In this document: piece by piece, positions 22,469 through 32,226 of the stretch | Numbering within the stretch: the first letter of the stretch is position 1 | Layout of the letters: each line of letters begins with the position of its first letter | Source of the DNA: Blastomussa wellsi | Taxonomy: Eukaryota > Cnidaria > Anthozoa > Scleractinia > Plerogyridae | Length of the DNA stretch: 64,000 nt | Direction of reading: 5' to 3' | Assembly: GCA_947652115.1 (NCBI GenBank) | Contig: OX393566.1 | Span: 15,596,815-15,660,814, forward strand | The notes under the pieces: generated by a model | Databases searched by the model: none | Seen by the model: only the letters and a program-made list of their open reading frames with translations | Told to the model about the DNA's origin: nothing | Position numbers and translations under genes: made by a program

Positions 22469-22763
22469 TTTGCGAATGCCTTAATTCAGTATCAGCCAGT
22501 GTTCGCAAACTTCACAATTTAATATCCTTGAATTATTACAGCACAATTTCTCTCTCTAGTAGCTAGTCTCAAATCTCAAGTCTCAAGTCTCAAGTAAGAT
22601 TACACTGTTTATCTGATCCTTTTGTACGTACCCACGCGCGACACACCCCTAGCGATAATTGATATGATACAAGTAACTCGATTCTATTGTGTTATCAAAA
22701 TACCGGAAACGGAAGTCACATAACACAATCACTGTCACACAATATAGCTAAAATATCTCAACA
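22469..22763 (-). repeat. 5' LTR of the second BEL/Pao element
   Basis: Direct repeat of 17813-18114, shorter by one 7-bp unit. Its outer edge meets GGGCT at 22764-22768. Confidence 0.9.
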
Positions 22764-23165
22764 GGGCTGCTTGCAGCCTGAAGTATAATTATAATTGTAC
22801 GAATAATAGGAGGCGAGATATAACAATGTAAATGCCTTTATTTTGCTTCAATGACAGCATTTTTAAAGTTACAACTCTGAAAAAACAGCTTAAAACTCAA
22901 AACGAGGCCACCCTGCTATATCTGCCGGCGCCCCTTAGTAACCTCGCCTTTTTGTGGAGCGTAACAACTGGTAGTGGCTAACAATCTGGAAAGAAATTAG
23001 AACATCAACATTAAAAATACATAAAGGGAAAGTGGCGGGAGGGAGTTACATTGTTATATCTCGCCTCCTATTATTCGTACAATTATAATTATACTTCAGG
23101 CTGCAAGCAGCCCTTGCATAATCTCCAATTGTACATCATCATACACGTCTCGATATAACAATGTA
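22764..23165 (-). repeat. DIRS 3' terminal repeat and internal complementary region
   Basis: Bases 22764-22831 are a perfect reverse complement of 23046-23113 (68 of 68 by eye). The pairing continues beyond 23113 (TTGCATAATCTCCAATT) with 17791-17807, now displaced by the BEL insertion. Bases from about 23128 to 23163 resemble the reverse complement of the right outer edge (34660-34698). Bases 22831-22962 are the inverted mate of 34262-34663. Together these are the terminal repeat and circle-junction template that DIRS elements use in replication. Confidence 0.8.
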
Positions 23166-23176
23166 TGTTCAAAGCT

Positions 23177-24368
23177 TCAAGACCCTGGTTCATCTGCAGC
23201 ACTAGCTAAAACAGAGCGGCCAACACTAGCGTTCCAAACAGGACGATAATAAAACTTTTTGAAAGTGGTCTCGTTCGTCCAATCAGCGAGACGGACTATC
23301 TCTGGAATAGAGATGCCTGCTCTCAGTGCTGCAGAAGTAGCTGCTCCACGAGTGGAGTGAGCCTTAAACACTTTGTTGTCAATACCAGCTTCCAACAAAC
23401 AGTTCTTAACCCAGTGAGACAGGGTAGCAGAACCCACAGGCTTATGAGGGTTATTCACAGAGAGAAATAACTTGTTTGGTTTAGAAACTGATTCTGGCCT
23501 AAAAGCTCGTGTTCGCGTTTCATACTCTTTAAGACATGAGCATGGGCAAAGCAACTCATTTTCTGGGAAACTAGAGTGAAAGGAGGTCTTTAAGGGGTTT
23601 CCAACCCGAACCCCTTTAGTAAGTTCTGGGAGGTTAAAAGTAACACCTGCTGGGTGAAATCGTCTGAAAGGTAAATCATGGGCTATTAATTCAGAGCCCC
23701 TCTCTGCAGAAGTAATAGCAAGCAAAAATGCCAGTTTTTTACAAAGTTGCTTTAATGATAGTTGCTCATTCGAACCCAAACCTTCCAAATAACTTGTAAC
23801 TTTGCTAACATCCCATGTAGATGTGTATCTTGGTACTGGTGGACGGGAATTGAAAATCCCTTTTAATAGTTGAACTACAAGGGGATGTTCCCCAACATTG
23901 TAACCTTCAATTTGTGGGTGTGTTGCCGACAAAGCTGAGCGATACACATTTAGAGTACGATACTCCAGGCCTGCCTCAAATTGACTGGCCAGGAAGTTTA
24001 ACGCTGAATCCTAAAGATGCTGAAAGGGGATTGACTTGTTGTTCACGACACCAACAAGTCCACTTTCTCCAGGCTGAAGAATAAGTTTTTTCTGTCCTGG
24101 TTCTCCATGCAGCCAGGAGCAGTCTTTGAGCTGGCAGTGAAACTGTTGTACCTTCGTATCGACTCCTGAGACTAGCCATGCGGCTAGTTGAAGGTGAGCA
24201 AGAGGGTGCAACTCGTTCTCTCGTCTCAGTAACCCTGGGAATGATGGGAGCAATATGGGATTGTCTATCGTCATTTCTAACGACAGTGGGTACCATGGTT
24301 GGGTTTCCCACACTGGAGTCACAATTGTCAACTGAGAGACTGACTGACGCAGAACTTGCTTTAGGCAC
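23177..24368 (-). pseudogene. DIRS tyrosine recombinase, one frameshift
   Basis: Two minus-strand segments (24368-about 24000 and 23947-23177) form one recombinase after a single frame change near 24005. The first holds the core-binding-like N-terminal part (SSAWRKWTCWCREQQV). The second holds the catalytic residues: Arg in TSAERGSEL, the H-x-x-R in AHSTRGAA, and the nucleophile candidate Tyr in KKFYYRP. Tyrosine recombinases integrate the circular DNA intermediate of DIRS elements without making a target duplication. The N-terminal segment overlaps the 3' end of the RT/RNase H frame in another phase, as is usual in this family. Confidence 0.85.
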
Positions 24369-26078
24369 CGGCCTATCAGATCAAATGGAGGGAATGCATA
24401 TCCCTTGAGCTGGCTCCAATCCAGAGTAAAGGCATCCACTGCCTCTGGATCTGGCTTTCAACTCACAAACTTGGGTAGTTGCGTTGTCAGTCTGCTTGCA
24501 AAAAGGTCTATTGTGAAGGGGCTCCATTTGTTGTTGATCCCCTGAAAGATGGATGGTTCCAGTTGCCAGTCGCCGGAATCTGGATGAGCTCGGGATTCGA
24601 AATCGGCCACAATGTTTAGTCGCCCCGGCAAGTGGTGAGCTTCGACTGTAATAGACCGTTCTAGACACCACTGCCAAAGGTCGAAGGCTAGGCTTGACAA
24701 GACTAGTGATGTTGGCCCGCCCATTTTGTTTATATAACTTATTGCCTTTGTATTGTCCATCATTAACTTTACATGGATGTTGCACTTGTTTCTTAGAAAT
24801 GACTTTAGGGCAAAACCGCCAGCTAGAAGTTCTAAACAATTTATGTGTAATAGCCTTTCTGACTGAGACCAAAGCCCTCTGGTCTGGAAGTTCCCACAAC
24901 ATGCTCCCCATCCCACTGTGGAAGTATCTGTTTTGATTTTCAAGTGAGGAGGGGTTCGTAAAATTGCTCTCCCGTTCCAAGCAGAAAGGTGGTCTCTCCA
25001 CCATTTTAGTTCTTCGAGGGCTTCCTCTGTCCAGCATACTGGGGACTCGTAGCCCCCATGAAGAGTTAGACTGCGTTTTTTTACTGCTTGGATGTAACGA
25101 TAATGAAGGGGTGCTGGGAACACTGCGTGGATTGAAGCACTTAGTTTCCCCAGGAGCCGAGCTAGCTCCCTTATTGTGATGTCTGGATTTTCCAGAACTT
25201 TCTGGCACTCTCTTCTGATACTCTTTACTTTGTCTAAGGGAAGGCTGATGTTTAGTGTAACTGAATTTATACGGAAACCCAGAAACTCTATTGACTATGT
25301 AGGATTTAGCTGGGATTTTTGGTAATTGACCACAAACCCTAACATCTCTAGAAGGGTGACTGTCAATGTGACATGGTATGTTAGAGTTTCTTTGGTGGAG
25401 GCCATCAGTAAAAAATCGTCTAAATAAATGATCAGACAAATTCCTTGCTTTCTTTACAGGCCTATTACCGGTTTCAGAATCTTCGTAAAGACCCTGGGGG
25501 CACTTGCTATCCCAAATGGGAGGCATGCAAACTCCCACTGAGTACCTTTCCAAAGAAACCGCAGGAATTTTTGATGACCTTTCCAAATTGGAATTGTGAA
25601 GTAGGCATCTTTCAAATCGATCTTTGCCATAAAATCGTTTGGTTTCAGTAGGTCTTTGAGCATATGTATGCCCTCCATTTTGAAATGTTCGTATTGGATA
25701 AATTGATTTAATTGGCGGAGGTTGAAGACTGGTCTTTGTCCGCCTCCCTTTTTGGGGATTACAAACAGGCTGCTGACAAATCCCATGTGGTAATCGTGTT
25801 CTGAAACCAGATGGATTGCCTGTTTTTGAATAAGCTCTCCTAATTCTTTGTCTATCAAATTTTCGTCCTCCCCCGATACTTTGTGAGAGGGAAGAAAAAC
25901 TTGGTGTGGTATGATCGTAAAGGGAATATGGTACCCTGAAATAGCTGTAAGCACCCAAGGGTCGTTTGTAATTGCTTGCCAGTTTTCTATGAAGTGTTGT
26001 AAACGACCTGCTATGGGTAGGTGGCTGGCCTCTATTGAAGAAAGGCCTACACTGCTTAAAAACAACTTTACTAATGGA
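24011..26078 (-). pseudogene. DIRS reverse transcriptase-RNase H, two in-frame stops
   Basis: One frame runs from the transposon insertion point at 26078 down to 24011. Finger/palm motifs (FVIPKKGGGQRPVFNLR; KIDLKDAYFTIP) lead to a TAA just after KILKPVIGL (about 25451-25453), then CLIIYLDDFLL with the catalytic YLDD. RNase H acids appear in IKTDTSTVGWG, LELLAGG, MDNTKAIS and IVADFESR. A TGA follows LPKFVS (near 24456), and the frame resumes with AFTLDWSQLKGYAFPPF, the conserved DIRS segment after RNase H. The 5' portion of the coding region continues at 33935-34253 on the other side of the inserted transposon. A long overlapping ORF in another phase (24381-26240) is not taken as real. Confidence 0.85.
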
Positions 26079-26148
26079 TAGCCTCCTACGTAGACGTTCT
26101 TTAGGCTCGTCACGCATTCCTCCCCAACGAACGTCTGCTGAATCGACC
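26079..26148 (+). repeat. Left terminal inverted repeat of the RecQ transposon
   Basis: Reverse complement of 33856-33925 with two mismatches in about 70 bases. The target duplication ACTAATGGA immediately precedes it. Confidence 0.88.
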
Positions 26149-26241
26149 AGCTTTTTACGTAGACCAATCACAGCGCACTTCCAAATCCTGGAAGTGCACT
26201 TTGGACCCGAGTCAAATTTCGCGGGAGACACAACAAACAAA

Positions 26242-26708
26242 ATGGCGGATGTTAGCGTGGCCTTGCAGCGAGTTTGTGAGACATTTCAAATTGACGATTT
26301 AAATCCGTATCAGCGGGAAGCTATAGTTCATTTCGTAGGAAAAAAGGTGGATATATTTGTAAATCTACCAACCGGATTCGGAAAGTCTCTCATTTATCAA
26401 GCTTTGCCGCTTGTTTTCGATGTTACATGCAACAGCCCGGGTCACATTGTTGCGGTTGTTTCTCCCCTTGTAAGTCTCATGAAAGATCAGGTGGAAAATC
26501 TTCAGAAACTCGGTATCCCTGCTGTAAGTTTAAGCGATGTCAAAGATGGAGAGGTCGGAGCTATTGAAGAAGGACGATTCAAAGTTGTGTATGGAACACC
26601 AGAGGCTTGGCTAAAGGTTGAACGTTGGCGGAAAATGTTGTCGAGCGACACGTATACATCGAAATTGTGTGCTATTGCTGTTGATGACGCACATGTCATC
26701 AAACAGTG
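26242..26708 (+). pseudogene. RecQ-like helicase, first exon only
   Basis: Starts at ATG 26242 and runs 156 codons to a GTAAGA donor at 26709. Visible motifs: the aromatic/Q-motif region (LNPYQREAI, residues 20-28), Walker A PTGFGKS (43-49), motif Ia VVSPLVSLMKDQV (72-84) and a motif II variant V-D-D-A-H (147-151) instead of the usual DEAH. A superfamily II helicase of this kind unwinds DNA using ATP. No later helicase exons (motifs III-VI) could be found before the nested transposon at 27197 or after it, so the gene is a fragment. Presence inside terminal inverted repeats shows it is transposon cargo rather than the host BLM/RECQL gene. Confidence 0.75.
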
Positions 26709-27196
26709 GTAAGATTCCCTTTAGATGCAACATTTATTTACTTGACTGTTTTTCTTTTATAATTGAAGTATCCATGTGCTTTAGTATAGGTTGTAGTGCA
26801 ATGATTTGTCCCACATAATAATAAACTCGTTTATATTAGTATTTTTGACAAGCTATAAATTATCGCAAAGATTTATTAAACGTGTTTCCGAAAATAATGC
26901 CTGCTGTTTAAATTACAGCAGACATGCATGGTCATCCGTGAGACATCAGAATCACCCTTGTTTTTCTGTTATCTGTTGTTCATGCCTCTTAGTCTAATGG
27001 AAAATTATAAGCTGGTATATTTTCACTTTTTCAATTTTTAATACTAAATATTATGCTTAAATTGGCATCTCTTCTCTCAGACCTTTTTTTTCATTTCTCC
27101 AAATGCTTGAATGGTCAATTTCTTTTCTTTGTTTACAAATATGCCATTTTTTCACCCTGCAACATTGTAAACTTGCCCTGTATGTAGCATGCCTAT
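26709..27196. other. Intron-like remnant after the RecQ exon
   Basis: Begins with the donor GTAAGA and holds no helicase exon or other coding sequence that I can identify before the nested transposon begins. Confidence 0.5.
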
Positions 27197-27228
27197 CAAA
27201 ATAATAGCCCATTTCCGAGTTCTCACAT
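27197..27228 (+). repeat. Left inverted repeat of transposase/YqaJ element copy 1
   Basis: Matches the reverse complement of 31854-31885 with two mismatches. Its shared AATAG(C/A)CC core also resembles the end of copy 2 (CAATAGACCTC). Confidence 0.8.
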
Positions 27229-27353
27229 GACAGAGACCTGGTACCGAAGTAGTGGCGCGAAAGCGAGGCTAAGTGCGAAGTCGTGCTTGATGGCGCGAAA
27301 ACTAAAAGCTGTAAAGGAAGATTTCATGGTCGCTTAATCGCCCTGTTTACAAA

Positions 27354-29290
27354 ATCGTTTACTGTTCAGTTGCTTGCTGCAAGAATGGCAACCATAATCG
27401 TCGAGATCTTTCGTATTTTGTTTTTCCATCGGATGCCAGACTTGCAACATGGTAAAATTTCTGCCGCAGAGCGGACAAAAAGTTTGCATCTGAAGCTAAG
27501 AAAGCAAAGGCAGGTGAGCCCAACAATTTGAGGATTTGCAGCGCACATTTTTTGCCAGAATCTTACAAAAGAAGATTAAATAGTAGACGTAAAATTATCG
27601 AGTCCGCAGTGCCACAAATTTTTAAGCCGAGTGAGCCAACAAGAAGTCAAAGAGAAGTTCGTTATGAATCATCGTCAAAGAAACGGAGGCTGAACGACAT
27701 CAAAACATCTGAGCCAAGCATTTGTGTGGACATCAACAGAGAAAATCACCCTGTGGAAGCGGTTGAATTAGTTGTTGCCTTGAGCGGTCCCAATGTGCAG
27801 GACATTTATCATGATCATTCGTACTGTTCTGTTGCAGAAAACGATGGAACTGATCGAGCATCAATTAGTGGTGTTAAGGATACTAAACCTAAAAAAGTAA
27901 ATTCAGTCAGCTGTCAAACTGACATTACCATGTGTTACATTGAAGAGCTTGAAGAGCAGCTAAAAAGCCTACAAGCTACGCTGTCAGACAAATCAAGATT
28001 GAAAAGAGAGTTCTTCGTGGAGGATGTCATGAAAAATGACGATTCTGTCAAGTTTTACACTGGGATACCAACGTTAGGTTGCCTTAATATGTTGGTGAAT
28101 TTGATTATAAGCCAGAGGCTGATAAACTGAAATACTGGGATAAAAACAAAGACAAAAAATTGAAATACCAAACTTCACCTGTTACTAAACCGGGGCCAAA
28201 AAGAAGTCTTAGTGTTCTTGAGGAACTTGTGATATGTCTTGTAAGGCTGAGGCTTGGTCTGATGGGGAGACAACTTGCTGATATATTATCTATCTCCCAG
28301 GCTCAGGTCAGCCGAATTTTTACCACCTGGGTTTGTTTTCTTGCAACTCTGTTTAAGGATACCCTTGTACTTTGGCCTAGTAAAGAAGCGGTTAAGAAAA
28401 ATCTTCCCCACTCCTTCAAGAAGTATCCAAACACACGGATAATTATTGACTGCACTGAGGTGTTTATAGAGAAGCCAACCTCACCATATGCTCAGAGAGC
28501 AACTTGGAGTGAGTATAAAGGACATAACACTATCAAAGCCTTAGTTGGAATAACACCCTCTGGATACTTCAGTTTTCTATCTAAATTTTCGACTGGTAGC
28601 ACCAGTGATAGGAAAATTACTCAAGAAAGTCAGCTGGTTGACCTGCTGGAGGAAGGGGACTCTGTAATGGCTGACAGAGGTTTTAATATACGGGACATGT
28701 TAACAAAGAAGAAGGTTTATCTCAACATACCTCCCTTCTCCAAAAAAGGTAAGATTTCCTTTTGCAATAAATCAATCAATAACTAAAGATTTTTTTTTTG
28801 CATCCCTGTTACTCATGTGAGTGCATAAAAGAAATTCACAGTTTATTAAAAATATGTGCTCTCTAGGATTTATCTTAAATAAACAGAATTAATGAACTCA
28901 ACTGCATAACAGTGTTGCCCTGGCAGTGGAATGATCAACACTGTTTAACACAAAAAAAAGCTACCTATCTAGTGACAATAGATCAATAAATAAAATAAAG
29001 GTGAATGTTAAATTTGAAAAATAAAGTAAAAAATTTAAAAAAATAAGGTGAATGTTAAATTTCATGACAACATACTTTCAATTTTAACAGGAAAACAACT
29101 TTCACGTGCAGCAACAAAGTCCACACGCCAGATTGCAAAAGTACGTATTCACGTGGAGAGGGCCATAGAGAGATTAAAAGACTTCAAGGTCTTCCAGGGA
29201 AATCTGCCTCTTACCCTCGCAAAACTGGCTGATCAAATGTTGATTGTGTGTGGAGGACTTTGTAACTTGCTCAAGCCCTTGGCAAGATAA
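27354..29290 (+). pseudogene. THAP-domain DDE transposase (IS5/Harbinger-type fold), spliced, two lesions
   Basis: The N-terminus is a THAP zinc finger (CSVACCKNGNHN...FVFPSD...LATW...ICSAHF), interrupted by one in-frame TAA after LATW near 27441. After a charged middle region and a coiled-coil-like stretch (EELEEQLKSLQA), the frame shifts near 28090. The catalytic part follows: a helix-turn-helix-like segment (GRQLADILSISQAQVSRIFTTW), IIIDCTEVFI (first D), VMADRGFNI (second D). A phase-1 intron with GTAAGA at 28749 and TTTTAACAG at 29090 then joins to the exon carrying RIHVERAIERLKDF (E). The transposase would bind the inverted ends through THAP and catalyse excision and insertion. No clear start codon precedes the THAP finger in frame. 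Confidence 0.82.
28749..29090 (+). other. Intron of the transposase, 342 bp
   Basis: GTAAGA donor and a TTTTAACAG acceptor. Removing it joins SKKG to KQLSRAATK in frame and brings the third catalytic residue next to the rest of the core. Confidence 0.75.
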
Positions 29291-29995
29291 ATATCATTGT
29301 ACATTGTATTCACACCGTTGTTATTAAGTTTGAATTCTTATGGTTTCAATATCATTCCTAAAAACATACATAGTGTAATCCACACTGGTTGTTTAAGTGA
29401 CTATATCACCAGGATTTAACCACTATTTCGTGAAGGCTGTGCTAACATTTGACCGTTGCTTCTTCACTGTGTCTTTCTAGACTGTTAAGAGAATAGCCTG
29501 TCATAGTCCAATCTGAATGCACAAACATCTTCCACTGAAACTTTTACAAGTAAAAAGCAAACACTGGAGAAAATATATGTATGTAGCTTGACCTTCTGTT
29601 GCAATCTGGATTTGTGGAGAGAAAGGAAAAACTGCTTCCTGTGGTCTTCAGTATTTCCCTAGTTGTCATGCCTCACTAAATAAGGAAATATATTATGACA
29701 TTATATTTCATATTATATTACATTACATTATATTAGTATATAGTCTCTATTACACCAATACAAGGCTTTGAACCTCCAATCCTCCCAGAGAATGAATATC
29801 TTGCAGACTGAAGTGAAGGTCATATTAAAATGATTTCAAGTAGGTTTGATTTTGAATTCCCTTTTCTCCATATTTCATTATCATGGCATCAAAAACAAAG
29901 GGAAACAAACACAAACTTAGTTAAAATCATTCTAACAGTGATCTTTATTTTAGCCTACAACATATACACTTATTTCAGTATAATTTAACATACAT
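29291..29995. other. Intergenic space between convergent transposon genes
   Basis: Contains an AT-rich tract with repeated TATTA/ACATTA words (about 29690-29745). No gene seen. Confidence 0.6.
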
Positions 29996-31809
29996 CTAAG
30001 GATTAAGACTACGCAAAATGGTTCCAGAAAGAAGCTCAGGCACCATGAACTTTACAAAAAACAAGTGCAGTTTATCCAGTATTTGAAGCCAAAACTGCTC
30101 ATTGAATTCCACTGGGACAATCAGGATACCCTTGTTTGTGTAAATCACCAGGTCGGTGTGATGAATTCCTGTAATGGCCATCTGGCCCTGTATCTGGTAG
30201 TACCAAGTGGTCTCTTCCTTCAGCTGGAAGCCTTTTGTGGTTTTTATCAACTTTTCTGCTGCAGCAATTCCCGGCAAAAGGTTTCTCTTTGAGAATAAAC
30301 TTTTGCATTCTACTAGTGTTTTGCCATGACATTTACAAAAGCGAATACGATCTGGGGAAGCACCAAGAAAGGGCCACTTTTGATTTATTACAAGCCCCGA
30401 TTCAACAACTGCGAGTTCCTGATGTTTAGAACTCAGTTTTTTAAAATAGAGTTCTGATGCTGAGATCTCTTTCTCGTGACCCCACTCTAACTGTTCTGGA
30501 ATATGTTCCATAGGGCAATAGTTCATCAGAAGTTTAACAGTGTTTGTTTATCAGTTGTTTCTCTCATGTGACAAACTTTATAAAAGTTGGAGGCTGTTAT
30601 TCGTCCAGATCTTTGCTCAAACCAGAACTGACTATTTGCCTGTTGGACAGTTTTTGCACAAATTATATCACATTGCTTCTCATTGATAGACAAAAAGTCC
30701 ATAAATGTCTGCACTGTTTTATTAGAGCAAAGTTCCTCACTGCCAACATTGTTTTCACTTTTGAAGATATCTGCATACTCTTTAAGGGTGTACAAGGTTA
30801 CATTTTCTACAGTTTCATACCTTTCAACATTGCTATCATCAGCTATATGTTTAGCCACTAGAGACTCTGGGATTTCGGGTTCTTTGGGCCTTGGCAGAAA
30901 TTGTAGAGCCACAGCTTGGGGATACACTTCCTGAATTCCTCTTCTGAGCATGTCCTTCATTGCGCTAGCATCAAAAGATGAATGCCCAGGTTCAAAGTTA
31001 ACTGGCTTTACAGGGTTCTTCTCAGTTTTTCCAAACTCTGCTTTTACAATTTTCAAATCTTGGAAAGGAATAGCATACTCGTTGTTTCCACAACGTTTTT
31101 TCCAGTCACATTTCCCTGAAGTGCACGTAGACATTAAATTGTTGCTAACTGTGGATTGTAGATCGAACAACACGGCTGCTACATGTCTACAACAGCCATC
31201 ACTGCCACCCTTGCAGGGACAAAAGGCTGAGTGGACCTCTCCACTTGAATTTAAAATTATAAATCCATTATACGTGTTTTGACCGTCTTCAGTTTTAGCC
31301 CTTTCTGTGGGTTTAACTTTAAATTGGAAAAAGCCAAAGCTTTTTCCCTCCACTGGACAATACTTTAAATCAACAACATGGCCATCACGAAACAACCTGA
31401 AGCCAAGAAGACTTTTGAACGAACGAAGATTTTCAGGGGAATATTCTTCTTTACCTACCAAATAATTGTAAAGGTCTCCAAAGGTGAATTCTGGAATTTT
31501 CGAGAAGTTGTGGGTCCAAGCGCTCAAAGTTTTAGGGTCTGGCAACTTCCCTTCACTTGTTTGCAATTTGTCCTCCAGTAGCTTTGTGCGGTCTTCGGTA
31601 GAATCATCCAGTTTCCTCTGCTTCATTGCAGCTGCTTTCTGGCATAAATCAAGCAATTCAGCTTTCCTTTTTCCTTTGCCACCATCGCTTAATTGTATAC
31701 CTCTCTCTCGCAAATAATTTTTCAATTCATCTACCTTTAATTTCGAGAAATCTTCGCTGGATGTTGTTTCTTCACTCAGAGCCTCCATGTTTAATGGCAT
31801 GCAATGCAC
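29996..31809 (-). pseudogene. SAP-SWIM-YqaJ nuclease of transposon copy 1, one frameshift
   Basis: Starts at ATG 31809 (or 31788). A SAP-like DNA-binding segment (KVDELKNYLRERGIQLSDGGKGKRKAELL, residues about 24-55) is followed by a coiled-coil-like stretch, then a SWIM zinc finger (CPCKGGSDGCCRH, about residues 198-210). The YqaJ domain starts at WFEQRSGRITASNF. A one-base-scale frameshift near 30526 separates this from the remainder, which holds the catalytic features FLGASPD, L-V-E-C-K (E-x-K) and YYQIQGQM. YqaJ enzymes are lambda-exonuclease-like nucleases; a role in processing transposon DNA is inferred from linkage only. It is convergent with the transposase, about 700 bp away. Confidence 0.82.
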
Positions 31810-31853
31810 TAAGCCTCGATCTCGTGAGTCAATTTTGGCACCAGATCTCTAAA

Positions 31854-31885
31854 ATGCGAGAACTCGGAAATGGACTATTATTTTG
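31854..31885 (-). repeat. Right inverted repeat of transposase/YqaJ element copy 1
   Basis: Mate of 27197-27228. It lies just outside the start of the nuclease gene. Confidence 0.8.
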
Positions 31886-32226
31886 CTTAGGAGAAACCTT
31901 GGGGATAAAGATATTGGTGCAAACATGCAGGGTTAAATAATTGTGTTTGTTGATTAGTTTTAAAACAATACTCTGTGCCATTGTTAATTTGTAATGCTTT
32001 ACTGTTTTTTTCAGGGGAACATCCAACAACAGCAACATGGCGGCTTTTCGAGAGACTTACTTACTTTGTCAAAAACACATAAAATAGTAAAATGAAAAAA
32101 AAAAAAAAGGAAAATTGAAAATAGTCAAAATATTGCCAGCCCAGTTTTGATTATTCATACTTGAGTGCTCTATAAACATTTTTTTTTAAGATAACTGCAA
32201 ATTACAGATTCAAAGCATTTGTTTAC

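Larger units (their letters stand above)
17813..22763 (-). mobile_element. Second BEL/Pao retrotransposon, integrase core deleted
   Basis: LTRs at 17813-18114 and 22469-22763 are flanked by a 5-bp duplication GGGCT (17808-17812 and 22764-22768). The uninterrupted mate of the target, within the DIRS internal complementary region near 23100-23130, has a single GGGCT-equivalent, confirming the insertion site. The LTRs differ by four substitutions and by one 7-bp TCTCAAG unit, so this copy is older than the first BEL element. A different gag-pol lineage from that element is evident from low similarity of their gag regions. The 3' part of pol is deleted. Confidence 0.9.
27197..31885 (+). mobile_element. 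THAP/DDE transposase plus YqaJ nuclease transposon (ISL2EU-like), copy 1
   Basis: Terminal inverted repeats of about 32 bases starting CAAAATAATAG(C/T)CCATTT (27197-27228; mate 31854-31885, two mismatches) enclose a plus-strand THAP-DDE transposase and a convergent minus-strand YqaJ-family nuclease. This two-gene content is what I recall for ISL2EU elements, eukaryotic relatives of bacterial IS5-type transposons. No clear short target duplication could be defined. It is nested in the RecQ transposon. The second copy in this window (42238-46233) has the same gene pair but quite different sequence, so the two are different families. Confidence 0.75.

Noticed and set aside
24381..26240. A 619-codon open frame overlapping the DIRS reverse transcriptase in another phase
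   Set aside because: Composition is Arg/Ser/Pro-rich with no motif, and the overlapping phase holds the conserved RT and RNase H motifs. I take it as a by-product of codon usage, although overlapping frames do occur in DIRS elements.
26242..26708. Host RECQ/BLM helicase exon
   Set aside because: It lies within 70-bp inverted repeats with a 9-bp target duplication and lacks all later helicase exons.
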